From the NCBI GenBank assembly GCA_964410965.1, contig CAYPIY010000008.1, positions 211,855-275,854 of the forward strand: DNA of 64,000 bases, in the 5' to 3' direction. A program made the translations under genes and the position numbers. Positions 28,838 to 36,914 of this stretch are shown piece after piece (the first letter of the stretch is position 1; every line of letters begins with the position of its first letter). This stretch comes from JBBIRG01 sp964410965. GTDB lineage: Bacteria > CLD3 > SB21 > JBBIRG01. The notes beneath the pieces are model-generated. The model worked only from the letters and a program-made list of their open reading frames with translations, was not told the origin of the DNA and made no database searches.

Positions 28838-28851
28838 ACTGACCAGTCAGT
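28838..28851. promoter_or_regulatory. Probable TetR operator
   Basis: Perfect palindrome ACTGAC-CA-GTCAGT upstream of the tetR gene. It overlaps a possible -35 box (TTGACT, minus strand, 28854-28849), where a bound repressor would block transcription of the efflux operon. Confidence 0.7.
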
Positions 28852-28934
28852 CAATATTAACGCAATAAAAGCTAAATTGTTTCAAAAAATCAAGAAAAAA
28901 GTGAGTTTTTTTTACTTTTCAGTATTTTGTGTTC

Positions 28935-29163
28935 TATAAAATCCGAATATCGATTTTGCAGATTAAACGGATTCTCACGGATTATAAACATGGTTTTTGT
29001 TTTATCCGTGTAAATCTGTGTTCATCCGTGTCATCCTTGTACTATAAATTCCGAACACTGATTTTTCGGATTGGACGGAATGCCACGGATTAAATCTTTT
29101 GCCTTTTTCTTATCCGTGTAAATCTGTGTTCATCCGTGTCATCCTTGTACTATAAATTCCGAA
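28935..29163. repeat. 108-bp tandem repeat next to the assembly gap
   Basis: The segment beginning TATAAA(A/T)TCCGAA recurs at 28935, 29043 and 29151, a period of exactly 108 bp. Each unit holds TTATCCGTGTAAATCTGTG and TTCATCCGTGTCATCCTTGT. The last copy runs into the Ns. The other sequence in 28771-29334 is AT-rich and non-coding. Confidence 0.85.
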
Positions 29164-29164
29164 C

Positions 29165-29264
29165 NNNNNNNNNNNNNNNNNNNNNNNNNNNNNNNNNNNN
29201 NNNNNNNNNNNNNNNNNNNNNNNNNNNNNNNNNNNNNNNNNNNNNNNNNNNNNNNNNNNNNNNN
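29165..29264. other. Scaffold gap of 100 Ns
   Basis: Exactly 100 undefined bases interrupt the tandem repeat. This is a conventional placeholder, so the real number of repeat units here is unknown. Confidence 0.99.
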
Positions 29265-29330
29265 ATTAAATCTTTTGCCTTTTTCTTATCCGTGTAAATC
29301 TGTGTTCATCCGTGTCATCTGTGTTCTGTG
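29265..29330. repeat. Partial 108-bp repeat unit after the gap
   Basis: The second half of the repeat unit (from ATTAAATCTTTTGCC to the ATCCGTGTCATC block) reappears directly after the gap and ends beside the xerD stop codon. Confidence 0.8.
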
Positions 29331-29334
29331 GTTT

Positions 29335-30270
29335 TCACCCTCTCGGATGATATGTTCTGTGTACCTCTTTGAGGTATTCGCGGTCGATATGGGTATAAAT
29401 CTGAGTGGTTGAAATATCTGCGTGTCCGAGCAGTTCCTGCACCACGCGAAGATCGGCGCCGCCCTCCAGTAAATGCGTCGCGAAGGAATGGCGGAAGGTG
29501 TGGGGGGTGACTTCCTTTTCGATTCCCGCCATCGCGACATATTTTTTAAGGATTTTCCAGAATCCCATGCGCGACATCTTCCTTCCGTTTGCATTGAGAA
29601 ACAGTTCATCGGCGGAGGAACCGGACCGGATCAGCTGAGGACGCGCTTTTTCAAGGTAATGGGCGGCCCATTCCAGCGCGATCTTCCCGACCGGTACGAT
29701 CCGTTCCTTCGAACCTTTCCCGAATACCCGGACGATTTCAGCGTCCTGCATGAGCTGGTTCGTTTTCATCGACAGCAGTTCCGATATCCGGAGCCCGCAG
29801 GCATACAGGAGTTCCGTCATCGCGCGGTCCCGGATTCCGAGAAAGGTCAGCGTATCCGGCTGTTCCAGGACCCTGGCCACTTCATCCGCGGTCAGCACCG
29901 CCGGAAGCGTTTTCGGAAGCTTGGGCATTTCGAAATGTTCCGCGGGATCCGTTTCCATGATTTCCTCGTTGATCAGAAATTTGTGAAAAGTGCGGACCGC
30001 AGACAGGTTCCTGGCGATGCTTTTCGCTTCCAGTCCCAGCGCGTCGAGCTGCTGAACAAATTCCGATACATGCCGTGAATTCACATCCGTCATGCCCTGA
30101 CAGCCGTGCCGGGTCAGGTACGCAGCGTACCTTTCGATATCGTGACGGTAGGCGTCGATCGTATTACCGGAAAGATTCTTTTCTACGGATAAATGATCTA
30201 GGAATTGTTCGACGAGATGATTCAAGAACTGCGAATGAGGGTTACAATCGGGTGACCGCAAAGTAAGCAT
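29335..30270 (-). CDS. xerD: Tyrosine recombinase XerD
   Basis: The 311-aa protein is full length for chromosome-dimer-resolving XerC/D recombinases. It has an N-terminal SAM-like DNA-binding domain (FLDHLSVEKNLSGNTIDAYR) and a catalytic domain with the complete active site: Arg in ACGLRISELL, Lys in FGKGSKERIVPVG, His-x-x-Arg in HTFRHSFATHLLEGGADLR, His in LLGHADISTTQ, and the nucleophile in IYTHID. It acts on dif sites to separate chromosome dimers. No integrase-type neighbours or att repeats are seen, so it is the housekeeping enzyme rather than a phage integrase; XerC cannot be wholly excluded by sequence alone. Confidence 0.9.
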   Translation of the reverse strand: MLTLRSPDCNPHSQFLNHLVEQFLDHLSVEKNLSGNTIDAYRHDIERYAAYLTRHGCQGMTDVNSRHVSEFVQQLDALGLEAKSIARNLSAVRTFHKFLINEEIMETDPAEHFEMPKLPKTLPAVLTADEVARVLEQPDTLTFLGIRDRAMTELLYACGLRISELLSMKTNQLMQDAEIVRVFGKGSKERIVPVGKIALEWAAHYLEKARPQLIRSGSSADELFLNANGRKMSRMGFWKILKKYVAMAGIEKEVTPHTFRHSFATHLLEGGADLRVVQELLGHADISTTQIYTHIDREYLKEVHRTYHPRG

Positions 30271-30322
30271 AACACAAACATAAAATTTCTGTCGGGCTCT
30301 GCGGTTAAAAAATTTTACACGA

Positions 30323-31441
30323 TTACGACGAAGCCGCTTTATTGTCGAAATAATTCGATCCGAAGCCGGACTGGTGAAGTTCCTGCAGCGCCTGATTCAG
30401 CAGGACGACGCGTTCGCGGTACGGCAGAAACACGCTCTTGAATCCGTTCACGATCAGGTTGCAGACATCATCGAACGTAAATTTAAATGTTTTCGCGGCG
30501 AGATACATCTCTTTCGTGACCGTTGTGGCAGACATCAGCCGGTTGTCGGTATTGAGGGTGACACGAAGGCCGAAATCGTAATAAATTCTCAGCGGATGCG
30601 ACAGGAAATCCTTTACGGCTTTTGTTTGCACGTTGCTGGAGAGGCATATTTCCAGCGGAATTCGGTGGTCGTTCACGTAATTCAGCAGATCCCCGTCCTC
30701 GATCAGCCGGGTGCCGTGGCCGATGCGGTGTGCTCCGCAGTCGTGGATCGCCTGTTTGACGCTGTTCGGCCCGTACGCTTCGCCGGCGTGCGCTGTGGTG
30801 TTGATGTTGTTTTTCAGAATCAGTTCGAATGCCTCGCGGTGTTCTTTCGCGGGGTAACTGTCTTCCTGACCGGCGAGGTCGAACGCGAGCACTTTCTTAT
30901 TCTTGTACGCGACGGTCAGTTCCGCCAGGCGCACCGACGTTTCCGGGCTGATGCTGCGCATGCCGCAGATGATGACGCCGGTTTTGATGTTATACTTCGC
31001 TTCGGCGCGGATCAGCCCCCGGATCACCGAATCGAGGATTTCCGTCATCCGTTTGCCCTTGTTGATATGCAGGATCGGTGAGAACCGGACCTCGAGATAG
31101 CGCACGTTCTCTTTCGCGGCGTCTTCCGCGAGTTCATAAGCCACGCGCTCGATCGCGTACGGTTCCTGCATCACGGCGAGTGTCACCGCGAAACCTTTGA
31201 GATAGTCGCCCAGGTTTTTCGCCTTGTCGCCGACTTCAAGATGTTCGCGGAGCTTTTCCAGGTCGCTGAACGGCAGGTGTACTTTCTGTTCCTGGGCCAG
31301 TTCCAGCAGGGTTTCCACGCGGCAGCTCCCGTCGAGGTGGCAGTGCAGGTCGGTTTTCGGCAGTTTCCGGATGAGTTCCTCCGTGACTTCGATGGAATTG
31401 AGCTGCTGTTTCGATTGTTCGATATGATTGTTATCGCTCAT
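30323..31441 (-). CDS. add: Adenosine deaminase
   Basis: Converts adenosine to inosine in purine salvage. The 372-aa protein shows zinc ligands in TDLHCHLDGS (His33 and His35), the HAGE motif with the catalytic Glu, GHGTRL, and TLNTDNRLMS near the C-terminus, where the first Asp is kept and the second is Asn, a variant I recall from other bacterial Add proteins. The ATG at 31441 is chosen because AGGG lies 8 bases upstream; an in-frame ATG at 31465 adds 8 residues. It follows sucC by 42 bases on the same strand and is probably co-transcribed. Confidence 0.9.
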   Translation of the reverse strand: MSDNNHIEQSKQQLNSIEVTEELIRKLPKTDLHCHLDGSCRVETLLELAQEQKVHLPFSDLEKLREHLEVGDKAKNLGDYLKGFAVTLAVMQEPYAIERVAYELAEDAAKENVRYLEVRFSPILHINKGKRMTEILDSVIRGLIRAEAKYNIKTGVIICGMRSISPETSVRLAELTVAYKNKKVLAFDLAGQEDSYPAKEHREAFELILKNNINTTAHAGEAYGPNSVKQAIHDCGAHRIGHGTRLIEDGDLLNYVNDHRIPLEICLSSNVQTKAVKDFLSHPLRIYYDFGLRVTLNTDNRLMSATTVTKEMYLAAKTFKFTFDDVCNLIVNGFKSVFLPYRERVVLLNQALQELHQSGFGSNYFDNKAASS

Positions 31442-31483
31442 GGCGATCCCTTTCTTGGAATACAACGGAAATGTGATCCGGTT

Positions 31484-32704
31484 CTAAATTTTGATCTTCA
31501 TCGATTCGACGACCATGGCTGCGGCTTCGTCTATGCTGGTGGCGACTTTCATCGGGATGCCTGATTTTTTCAGGATTTCCTTGGCCTGTTCCGCGTTGGT
31601 GCCTTGCAGCCGGACGACAAGCGGAACGTGGATTTTGATGTTCTTTGCCGCCTGCACGACGCCGTTCGCGATTCGGTCGCACCGGACGATGCCGCCGAAA
31701 ATATTGATGAGTATCGCGCGCACATTTTTGTCGGTCAGGATGATTTTAAATCCGTTCTCCACGGTAACCGGGTTTGCCCCGCCGCCGACATCGAGGAAAT
31801 TCGCCGGTTCCGCTCCCGCGAGTTTGATGATGTCCATCGTGGCCATCGCGAGCCCTGCGCCGTTGACCATGCAGCCGACGTTCCCGTTCAGTTTGACGTA
31901 ATTCAGGTGATACTGCGCGGCCTGGACCTCCAGAGGGTCCTCTTCATCCTTGTCGCGAAGCGTCTCGAGATCCGGGTGTCGGAACATCGCGTTATCGTCG
32001 AGGTTGATCTTGCAGTCCAGCGCTAAAATTTTATTGTCTTTGGTGATCACCAGCGGATTGATCTCGAATATGGAAGCATCGGTCGCTTCGAAGGCTTTGG
32101 CCAGCAAAACCGAGAATTTGACGAACTGCTTCAGGATATCGCCTTCGAGTCCGAGTTTTATACCCATGCGGCTGGCCTGGAACGAGCGAAACCCGATTTT
32201 GGGGTCGATGGTTTCCCTGATGATTTTTTCCGGGTGTTCCGCGGCGACTTTCTCGATTTCCACGCCGCCTTCGGTGGAGGCCATGACGACGTAACGGGAC
32301 TGGGCACGGTCGAGCACGATGCCGAGATACAGTTCTTTAGCGACGTCCACGCCTTCATTGATATAAACTTTCTTGATCAGCTTACCGCTCTGTCCGGTCT
32401 GGTGCGTGACGAGAATGTTGCCGAGCATTTTATCGGCGTATTCTTTCACTTTTTCGATATCGGTGGTGGATTTCACGCCGCCGTGGAGTATGACTTCGTT
32501 GGTGGCATCGCAGTCGTAGATGGTGCCTTTGCCGCGGCCTCCGGCGTGGATCTGCGCTTTCACGACCCAGCATTTCGCTCCGAGTTCTTTCAGCCTGTGA
32601 GCCGCGGTGACCGCTTCGGGAACGGTGGAAGCCGGAATGCCGTTCGGGACGGGAACGCCGAATTGTTTCAGGATTTCTTTTGCCTGGTATTCATGCAGAT
32701 TCAT
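31484..32704 (-). CDS. sucC: Succinyl-CoA synthetase (ADP/GDP-forming) beta subunit
   Basis: The 406-aa protein begins MNLHEYQAKEILKQFGVPVP, the hallmark start of SucC. It has the ATP-grasp nucleotide-binding region (VVKAQIHAGGRGKG), the EINPLVIT metal-binding segment, and the C-terminal CoA-ligase domain with FLDVGGGANPVTVENGFK and NIFGGIVRCDRIANGV. It makes ATP from succinyl-CoA in the TCA cycle, together with an alpha subunit SucD that is not encoded in this window. GGAGGATC precedes the ATG at 32704 by about 8 bases, deciding that start over one at 32719. A malate-CoA ligase role is less likely. Confidence 0.92.
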   Translation of the reverse strand: MNLHEYQAKEILKQFGVPVPNGIPASTVPEAVTAAHRLKELGAKCWVVKAQIHAGGRGKGTIYDCDATNEVILHGGVKSTTDIEKVKEYADKMLGNILVTHQTGQSGKLIKKVYINEGVDVAKELYLGIVLDRAQSRYVVMASTEGGVEIEKVAAEHPEKIIRETIDPKIGFRSFQASRMGIKLGLEGDILKQFVKFSVLLAKAFEATDASIFEINPLVITKDNKILALDCKINLDDNAMFRHPDLETLRDKDEEDPLEVQAAQYHLNYVKLNGNVGCMVNGAGLAMATMDIIKLAGAEPANFLDVGGGANPVTVENGFKIILTDKNVRAILINIFGGIVRCDRIANGVVQAAKNIKIHVPLVVRLQGTNAEQAKEILKKSGIPMKVATSIDEAAAMVVESMKIKI

Positions 32705-32788
32705 GATAAGATCCTCCAAGTCATAGCGTATGGGTCGTTCGGAATATGGTTATCAACAGGTACACGTCTCCAAAGTAACAATGGGCGC

Positions 32789-32817
32789 AATATATAATAT
32801 AAAAAATCATTTTTCAA
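32789..32817 (-). promoter_or_regulatory. sigma70-type promoter for sucC-add
   Basis: On the minus strand: TTGAAA (32817-32812), a 17-bp spacer and TATATT (32794-32789). Start of transcription is expected near 32782, about 78 bases before the sucC ATG. Confidence 0.6.
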
Positions 32818-32919
32818 ATGTTTTGTTGAAAATATTTATGTACGGGAACCAGGGGAATTGGCTGATCGATAAACAAAACCGGACTCAAAGCTCTTTTAAT
32901 TATACTCTTCTATTTCTGT

Positions 32920-33065
32920 ACTCTGTGTCCCTCCGTGAACCTCTGTGAAACTCCGTGTAAGTTTTTTTTCACAGAGTGACACGGAGTAATCAGCACAGAG
33001 ATACACAGAAAAACGCTAATAATTATAATATAAAATTCCTTCGTGCCTTTGTGTCTTTGTGGCAA
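32920..33065. repeat. Dispersed non-coding repeat: CTCCGTGT/CACAGAG inverted repeat plus CTTCGTGCCTTTG element
   Basis: CTCCGTGT at about 32951 pairs with ACACGGAG at about 32981, with nested CTCTGTG/CACAGAG arms. It is followed by CCTTCGTGCCTTTGTG, a motif that recurs in other gene gaps of this window (near 44559 and 51841). No coding frame is present. The rest of the 655-base gap holds the sucC promoter and the regulatory sites listed separately. Confidence 0.6.
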
Positions 33066-33088
33066 AAAAAAAAAAAAACGTAAAAAAA

Positions 33089-33136
33089 GGTCAAATACTT
33101 GACCCTCTTGACGCTCAAAAGATCAAAATATTGACC
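33089..33136. promoter_or_regulatory. Paired palindromic activator sites upstream of the first surface-protein operon
   Basis: Site 1 is GGTCAA-ATAC-TTGACC (33089-33104). Site 2 is GATCAA-AATA-TTGACC (33121-33136). Their centres are 32 bp apart, three helical turns. Between them lies a third, everted half-site pair (TTGAC-GC-TCAA). The centre of site 2 is 64 bp before the GG of the -24/-12-like element. The same arrangement occurs before the gene at 36915. Confidence 0.75.
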
Positions 33137-33190
33137 TTTCATAACACAGCATTTTTTATAACCAATTAATTTATATTGACATACTCAATT

Positions 33191-33206
33191 GGCACAGTGT
33201 TTGTAA
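33191..33206 (+). promoter_or_regulatory. -24/-12-like promoter element of the first surface-protein operon
   Basis: TGGCAC-AGTGT-TTGTA matches sigma54 promoters except GT in place of the -12 GC, with correct 10-base spacing. A sigma70 reading (TTGGCA, 17 bp, TATTTG) is possible but weak. The expected start near 33217 leaves a leader of about 140 bases. Confidence 0.45.
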
Positions 33207-33359
33207 TATATTATTTGCATGAACATAAACTAACTGAACTTTAAACAAAGGTGTTTGGATAAAAAAGAAAGGAGAAATTAAACGACAAATCAGACACTAA
33301 AATGAAATTGAAATTTAAAACTAAACTAAACAAGAAAAACTAAAAAAGGAAAAAAGAAA

Positions 33360-34457
33360 ATGAAAACGTTAGCATCTTTCGCTTTATTTTTAGCAATAAT
33401 GAGTGGATTTACTTTTAATCTGTATCCTCAAGTCGGTCAGGATGATCCTGATGTAATTTCCGGCTGGGGTCAGTCCGGTTACTTATCTAAGTTTACCGGT
33501 CCTTATAGCATTGTTTCATCGGGCTTGTATCAGGCGTCAAATAATAATTTTGGAATTGGTACCACAATTCCCGGTTACAAACTTCATGTTAACGGAACAT
33601 TTAACGCCAATTCCATTTACCAGAATGGCACACCGATTGTCAGCAGCCAGTGGACTACGGCTAGCGGCAATATTTATTTTAACACAGGAAATGTTGGTAT
33701 TGGAACGACAACGATCAGTGAAAAACTGCACGTCGCGGGTAATATCCAGTCCTCAGCAAATGACGCTAACCATTCATTTGCACTGATGAACACAACCAAT
33801 AATAAAGCATGGAGAATGATCCAATTAAACAGCACCGACAGTCAATCCCCGAACGGATTATTATTCGAACATCAGACTGCACCCGGTAGTGTTATTCGGT
33901 ATATGTCTTTATCCCAATGGGGTAATCTTGGAATCAGCAATAATTTGACGATTGATCTTACCAGCAAAACCAGTTCTGCGGGCAGGGACGCTCTTATCAT
34001 TAACGCAAGTGCCGATAATACCGCAGCTTCATTTATTACCAATAAACCCGGATTCTATTTCTGGAGCAGCGAAGGTCATAGCGCTGATATCAGTGCTCGC
34101 AACATATTTTTGGACGGTTCGATGGGTATAGGAACTTCATCTGTAGGAAGCTTCAAATTAGCCGTCGAAGGCAAAATCGGTGCACGGGAAATCGTCGTTC
34201 AAACCGGTGCCTGGGCAGATTTCGTATTCGAAAACAACTACAAACTCATGCCGCTGAATGAACTGGAAAAATCAATCAAAGCGAACAAACACCTGCCCGG
34301 CATTCCTACTGAAAAAGAAGTGCTCGCTAACGGCGTCAGCCTCGGCGAAATGCAGGCCAAACTCCTCCAGAAAGTCGAAGAATTAACCTTGTATGTGATT
34401 GATCTGAAGAAAGAAAATGATCAACTGAAGAAACAAATGGATCAGTTAACCAAGTAA
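33360..34457 (+). CDS. Secreted tail-fibre-like surface protein
   Basis: A 365-aa protein with a signal peptide (MKTLASFALFLAIMSGFTF). The body carries GIGTT-x-KLHV-x-G repeats (NFGIGTTIPGYKLHVNG, NVGIGTTTISEKLHVAG, MGIGTSSVGSFKLAVEG), which are common in FCB proteins annotated as tail-fibre or hemagglutinin-like. The C-terminus (ADFVFENNYKLMPLNELEKS, then HLPGIPTEKEV and GEMQAKLLQKVEELTLYVID) is a conserved tail ending in a coiled coil, probably for trimerisation. Likely an extracellular fibre. It is followed 35 bases later by another secreted protein gene, so both share the upstream regulatory region. Confidence 0.8.
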   Translation: MKTLASFALFLAIMSGFTFNLYPQVGQDDPDVISGWGQSGYLSKFTGPYSIVSSGLYQASNNNFGIGTTIPGYKLHVNGTFNANSIYQNGTPIVSSQWTTASGNIYFNTGNVGIGTTTISEKLHVAGNIQSSANDANHSFALMNTTNNKAWRMIQLNSTDSQSPNGLLFEHQTAPGSVIRYMSLSQWGNLGISNNLTIDLTSKTSSAGRDALIINASADNTAASFITNKPGFYFWSSEGHSADISARNIFLDGSMGIGTSSVGSFKLAVEGKIGAREIVVQTGAWADFVFENNYKLMPLNELEKSIKANKHLPGIPTEKEVLANGVSLGEMQAKLLQKVEELTLYVIDLKKENDQLKKQMDQLTK

Positions 34458-34492
34458 CAATCACAAAACAAAAGTTGATTTTGGAGAAAACA

Positions 34493-36640
34493 ATGAAAAC
34501 AAAAATCATAAACACGCTGATGATGTGGTTGCTTATGATACCGCTTTCGGGGATTTTTGGGATAACCTTCGGACAAAAAGGCAAGATTCATAAAGAATCC
34601 ACACATAACGCGGAAATGAATGTACTGGATATGAACAATATCCCGGTGGAAAATGTAAAAGTTTCGCTTACAATTTATAAATTCAATGATGACTCTGTAG
34701 CGGATTTCGAGAAAATCTATGGTTTTACAGATAGAAGCGGGTATTGCCGGTTGGATTTGGCTGCAGAGAGTTATATTCCTAATGATACTCAATCGGTCTT
34801 CATGATCTCACGTGTTGAGGATTCGGTCTATTGTGCAGTAGCTAACGCTGGTGATACGACTTATTCCAGCCAGTCCCTGCAAAGTAATTTTCAGGTGATG
34901 TCAAAGGAAGAATATTTAAAAATTGAATCAACCAAAGAAAATGTATTCACTGAAAGTACAAATCACCGTGTCATTATCACCGTTAAAGACCAATCGGACA
35001 ATGTGCTTAACGGGGTTGAAGTTAAATTACGATTAATACATGCGCCTGACTGGCTTGAATGTTCCGGAAACTCCTATTATAAAGAAATTACCGGTACAAC
35101 CTCCCCGACAGGTATATGCACATTGAATTTGAGTGCCAATTGGTATGTAATTTCTGGCGGAAGTTTCGGCCATCCTACCATTTATTATCCGCATATTCTG
35201 CAAATCAGTGTACCCGATAACCGCTATTATAAAGCAAGCGGAACTACCAAGTTTACATTGCAACAGGGAGGGGGTACTAATGTTTCGACTACTATAAAAG
35301 TTGCAAATCCGGTTTTAATCTTACGTGTGAACAATCAACTGAAAAACATTCTTCCATTAAACGCTAAGAATTATTTTTCAAGTACATCCATCATGAACAG
35401 CCTTCAAAACCAGGCCAAGGAAAAGATAGAAACCCAAATTAATCAAATTGGCGAAATTGGACCTTATGATCCGATGTGCGCAAAATTTACGTTTGAAAGT
35501 GACTATTCTTCACTGAACTTCAATTTTTTAAGCAGCGGCGTTATGAATTGCGGTGCGTATTTGCCTAATACCAAGACCAAATTTTTAATGCATGCTGATG
35601 AATGTTACATACCGGATTTTTATGTAAAGGTATATATTGACGATCCGAATGTTACAGCCAGTTATAACTTCAATGATAACACATATTCTGCAAATGTGAG
35701 TTTGGTCGTTGATCATGTGGATATTGATTTTGGATGGGATATATTGGACATATTGTTAGGACCAATTATAATTTTCATCGAGAGTATATTACAAGATATT
35801 CATGTATCATTTAATAGCGACGGACAAATCATTACGGATTCTTATGCCTCTATTACACAAAAACTATTTAATGATATTTTCCCTGTTTCAATCTCAGGCG
35901 ATGATTATTTAAACAGTATTATCAACCAGACCAAATGGTTGTTTTCTGATATCTCAGTTAACACTCTTATAAATATTAGAAGCGGGAATATTTTATGTGA
36001 CATATCTTATAATAAAGATAAAGAAATCGTTGGACCCGTTTCAGGAAAAGTAAAAGCATTAAATACTATTCAATCCCTGGAAAATCAGGCTACTACTGTT
36101 TCTTCCGGCCAATCACTGAATCTGGCGGCTATGAACAGAATAACTCTTAAGCCCGGTTTTCACGCAGCCTCGGGCAGTTCTTTACTCGCAACCTGCGATA
36201 TAGACACTTGGCCTGGTTTTATGCCTGTATATAATGGCGGAAACACAGCAAATTTGAACAAAACAGTTCAAAAAACCATCCCGGCAAATGGCACTAATGA
36301 AAAGATAAATGAGGAAAATCAATTCAGTAAAACTCAAGTTGAGGATATTTCAAAACCCTTGAGTTTTTCCTTATCCCAGAACTATCCCAATCCCTTCAAC
36401 CCGACGACAACCATCAAATACGCTCTGAAGGAAGACGTGAAGGTCAGCCTGAAAATCTACAACGCTCTCGGTCAGGAAGTGCGCACTTTGGTGAATGAAC
36501 ACCAGAACGCTGGATTCAGGGAAATTATGTGGGACGGAAAGAACAATAAGGGCTCGGCCGTGCCGTCCGGAGTTTATATCTATCGCCTCGTAGCGGGCAG
36601 CAATTTCGTAAAGTCGAATAAAATGATGCTGATGAAGTAG
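34493..36640 (+). CDS. Secreted surface protein with FCB C-terminal sorting domain
   Basis: A 715-aa protein with a signal peptide (MKTKIINTLMMWLLMIPLSG). Two Ig-like regulatory domains come first (VLDMNNIPVENVKVSLTIYK and VKDQSDNVLNGVEVKLRLIH), then a long unassigned middle. A 3-coathanger-stack-like block follows (VSSGQSLNLAAMNRITLKPG, then FHAASGSS). It ends in the FCB sorting or FlgD-like Ig domain (NYPNPFNPTTTIKYAL ... VPSGVYIYRLVAG ... KMMLMK). The tail suggests export through a type IX-like system and cell-surface attachment. GGAG lies 6 bases before the chosen ATG at 34493; an in-frame ATG at 34475 precedes that site. Its last 260 bases are nearly identical to those of the gene at 36915. 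Confidence 0.85.
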   Translation: MKTKIINTLMMWLLMIPLSGIFGITFGQKGKIHKESTHNAEMNVLDMNNIPVENVKVSLTIYKFNDDSVADFEKIYGFTDRSGYCRLDLAAESYIPNDTQSVFMISRVEDSVYCAVANAGDTTYSSQSLQSNFQVMSKEEYLKIESTKENVFTESTNHRVIITVKDQSDNVLNGVEVKLRLIHAPDWLECSGNSYYKEITGTTSPTGICTLNLSANWYVISGGSFGHPTIYYPHILQISVPDNRYYKASGTTKFTLQQGGGTNVSTTIKVANPVLILRVNNQLKNILPLNAKNYFSSTSIMNSLQNQAKEKIETQINQIGEIGPYDPMCAKFTFESDYSSLNFNFLSSGVMNCGAYLPNTKTKFLMHADECYIPDFYVKVYIDDPNVTASYNFNDNTYSANVSLVVDHVDIDFGWDILDILLGPIIIFIESILQDIHVSFNSDGQIITDSYASITQKLFNDIFPVSISGDDYLNSIINQTKWLFSDISVNTLINIRSGNILCDISYNKDKEIVGPVSGKVKALNTIQSLENQATTVSSGQSLNLAAMNRITLKPGFHAASGSSLLATCDIDTWPGFMPVYNGGNTANLNKTVQKTIPANGTNEKINEENQFSKTQVEDISKPLSFSLSQNYPNPFNPTTTIKYALKEDVKVSLKIYNALGQEVRTLVNEHQNAGFREIMWDGKNNKGSAVPSGVYIYRLVAGSNFVKSNKMMLMK

Positions 36641-36700
36641 CTTAGAGCAGGAAGTAGAATCGTGGTTATAAAAGCCGTTCCCGAAAGGGGGCGGCTTTTT
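36378..36700 (+). repeat. Near-identical 3'-end block, copy 1 (sorting domain plus terminator)
   Basis: The DNA encoding the C-terminal sorting domain, the stop codon, the spacer (GAGCAGGAAGTAGAATCGTG) and the terminator is almost the same as 39333-39660. Long identical stretches include silent positions, which points to recent duplication or gene conversion. Confidence 0.85.
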
Positions 36701-36705
36701 TTATT
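36670..36705 (+). terminator. Rho-independent terminator
   Basis: AAAAGCCGTTCCC-GAAA-GGGGGCGGCTTTT with a T run, 30 bases after the stop of the sorting-domain protein gene. Confidence 0.85.
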
Positions 36706-36731
36706 TTTACCATACCAATGCTCTTTACAAA

Positions 36732-36779
36732 GTTCAAATATTTGACCTCATTAACCTTAAAAAGGTCAATTTTTTGACC
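36732..36779. promoter_or_regulatory. Paired palindromic activator sites upstream of the second surface-protein gene
   Basis: Site 1 is GTTCAA-ATAT-TTGACC (36732-36747). Site 2 is GGTCAA-TTTT-TTGACC (36764-36779). Centres are 32 bp apart, the same spacing as at 33089-33136, with a degenerate TTAAC/TTAAA pair between. Site 2 is 74 bp before the GG of the -24/-12-like element, one helical turn more than at the first locus. Confidence 0.75.
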
Positions 36780-36843
36780 TTCATGAAGATCACTGATAAC
36801 AATAAGTATTTATTTGCATTACACATAAGCAGGTTTTCAGCTT

Positions 36844-36859
36844 TGGCATTGTATTTGAT
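36844..36859 (+). promoter_or_regulatory. -24/-12-like promoter element of the second surface-protein gene
   Basis: TGGCAT-TGTAT-TTGAT, with GG at 36845-36846 and GA at 36857-36858, exactly 10 bases between. The -12 GC is replaced by GA, so it is a weak match taken alone. Start of transcription would be near 36870, about 45 bases before the ATG. Confidence 0.4.
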
Positions 36860-36914
36860 ATCATCAACATTAGCTAAAATCATTTTTTTAACCTAATGTA
36901 AAGGAAAAACACCA

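Noticed and set aside
28935..29330. Possible CRISPR array
   Set aside because: The 108-bp period has no short repeat with unique spacers, and there are no cas genes; the whole unit is repeated.
29335..30270. xerD as a phage or island integrase
   Set aside because: Sequence is of the housekeeping XerC/D type, and no tRNA, att repeat or mobile genes are next to it.
33301..33344. Thirteen-codon frame (MKLKFKTKLNKKN) as a leader peptide before the first surface gene
   Set aside because: It arises from an A-rich leader and the nearest GGAG is far from the ATG; no evidence of translation.
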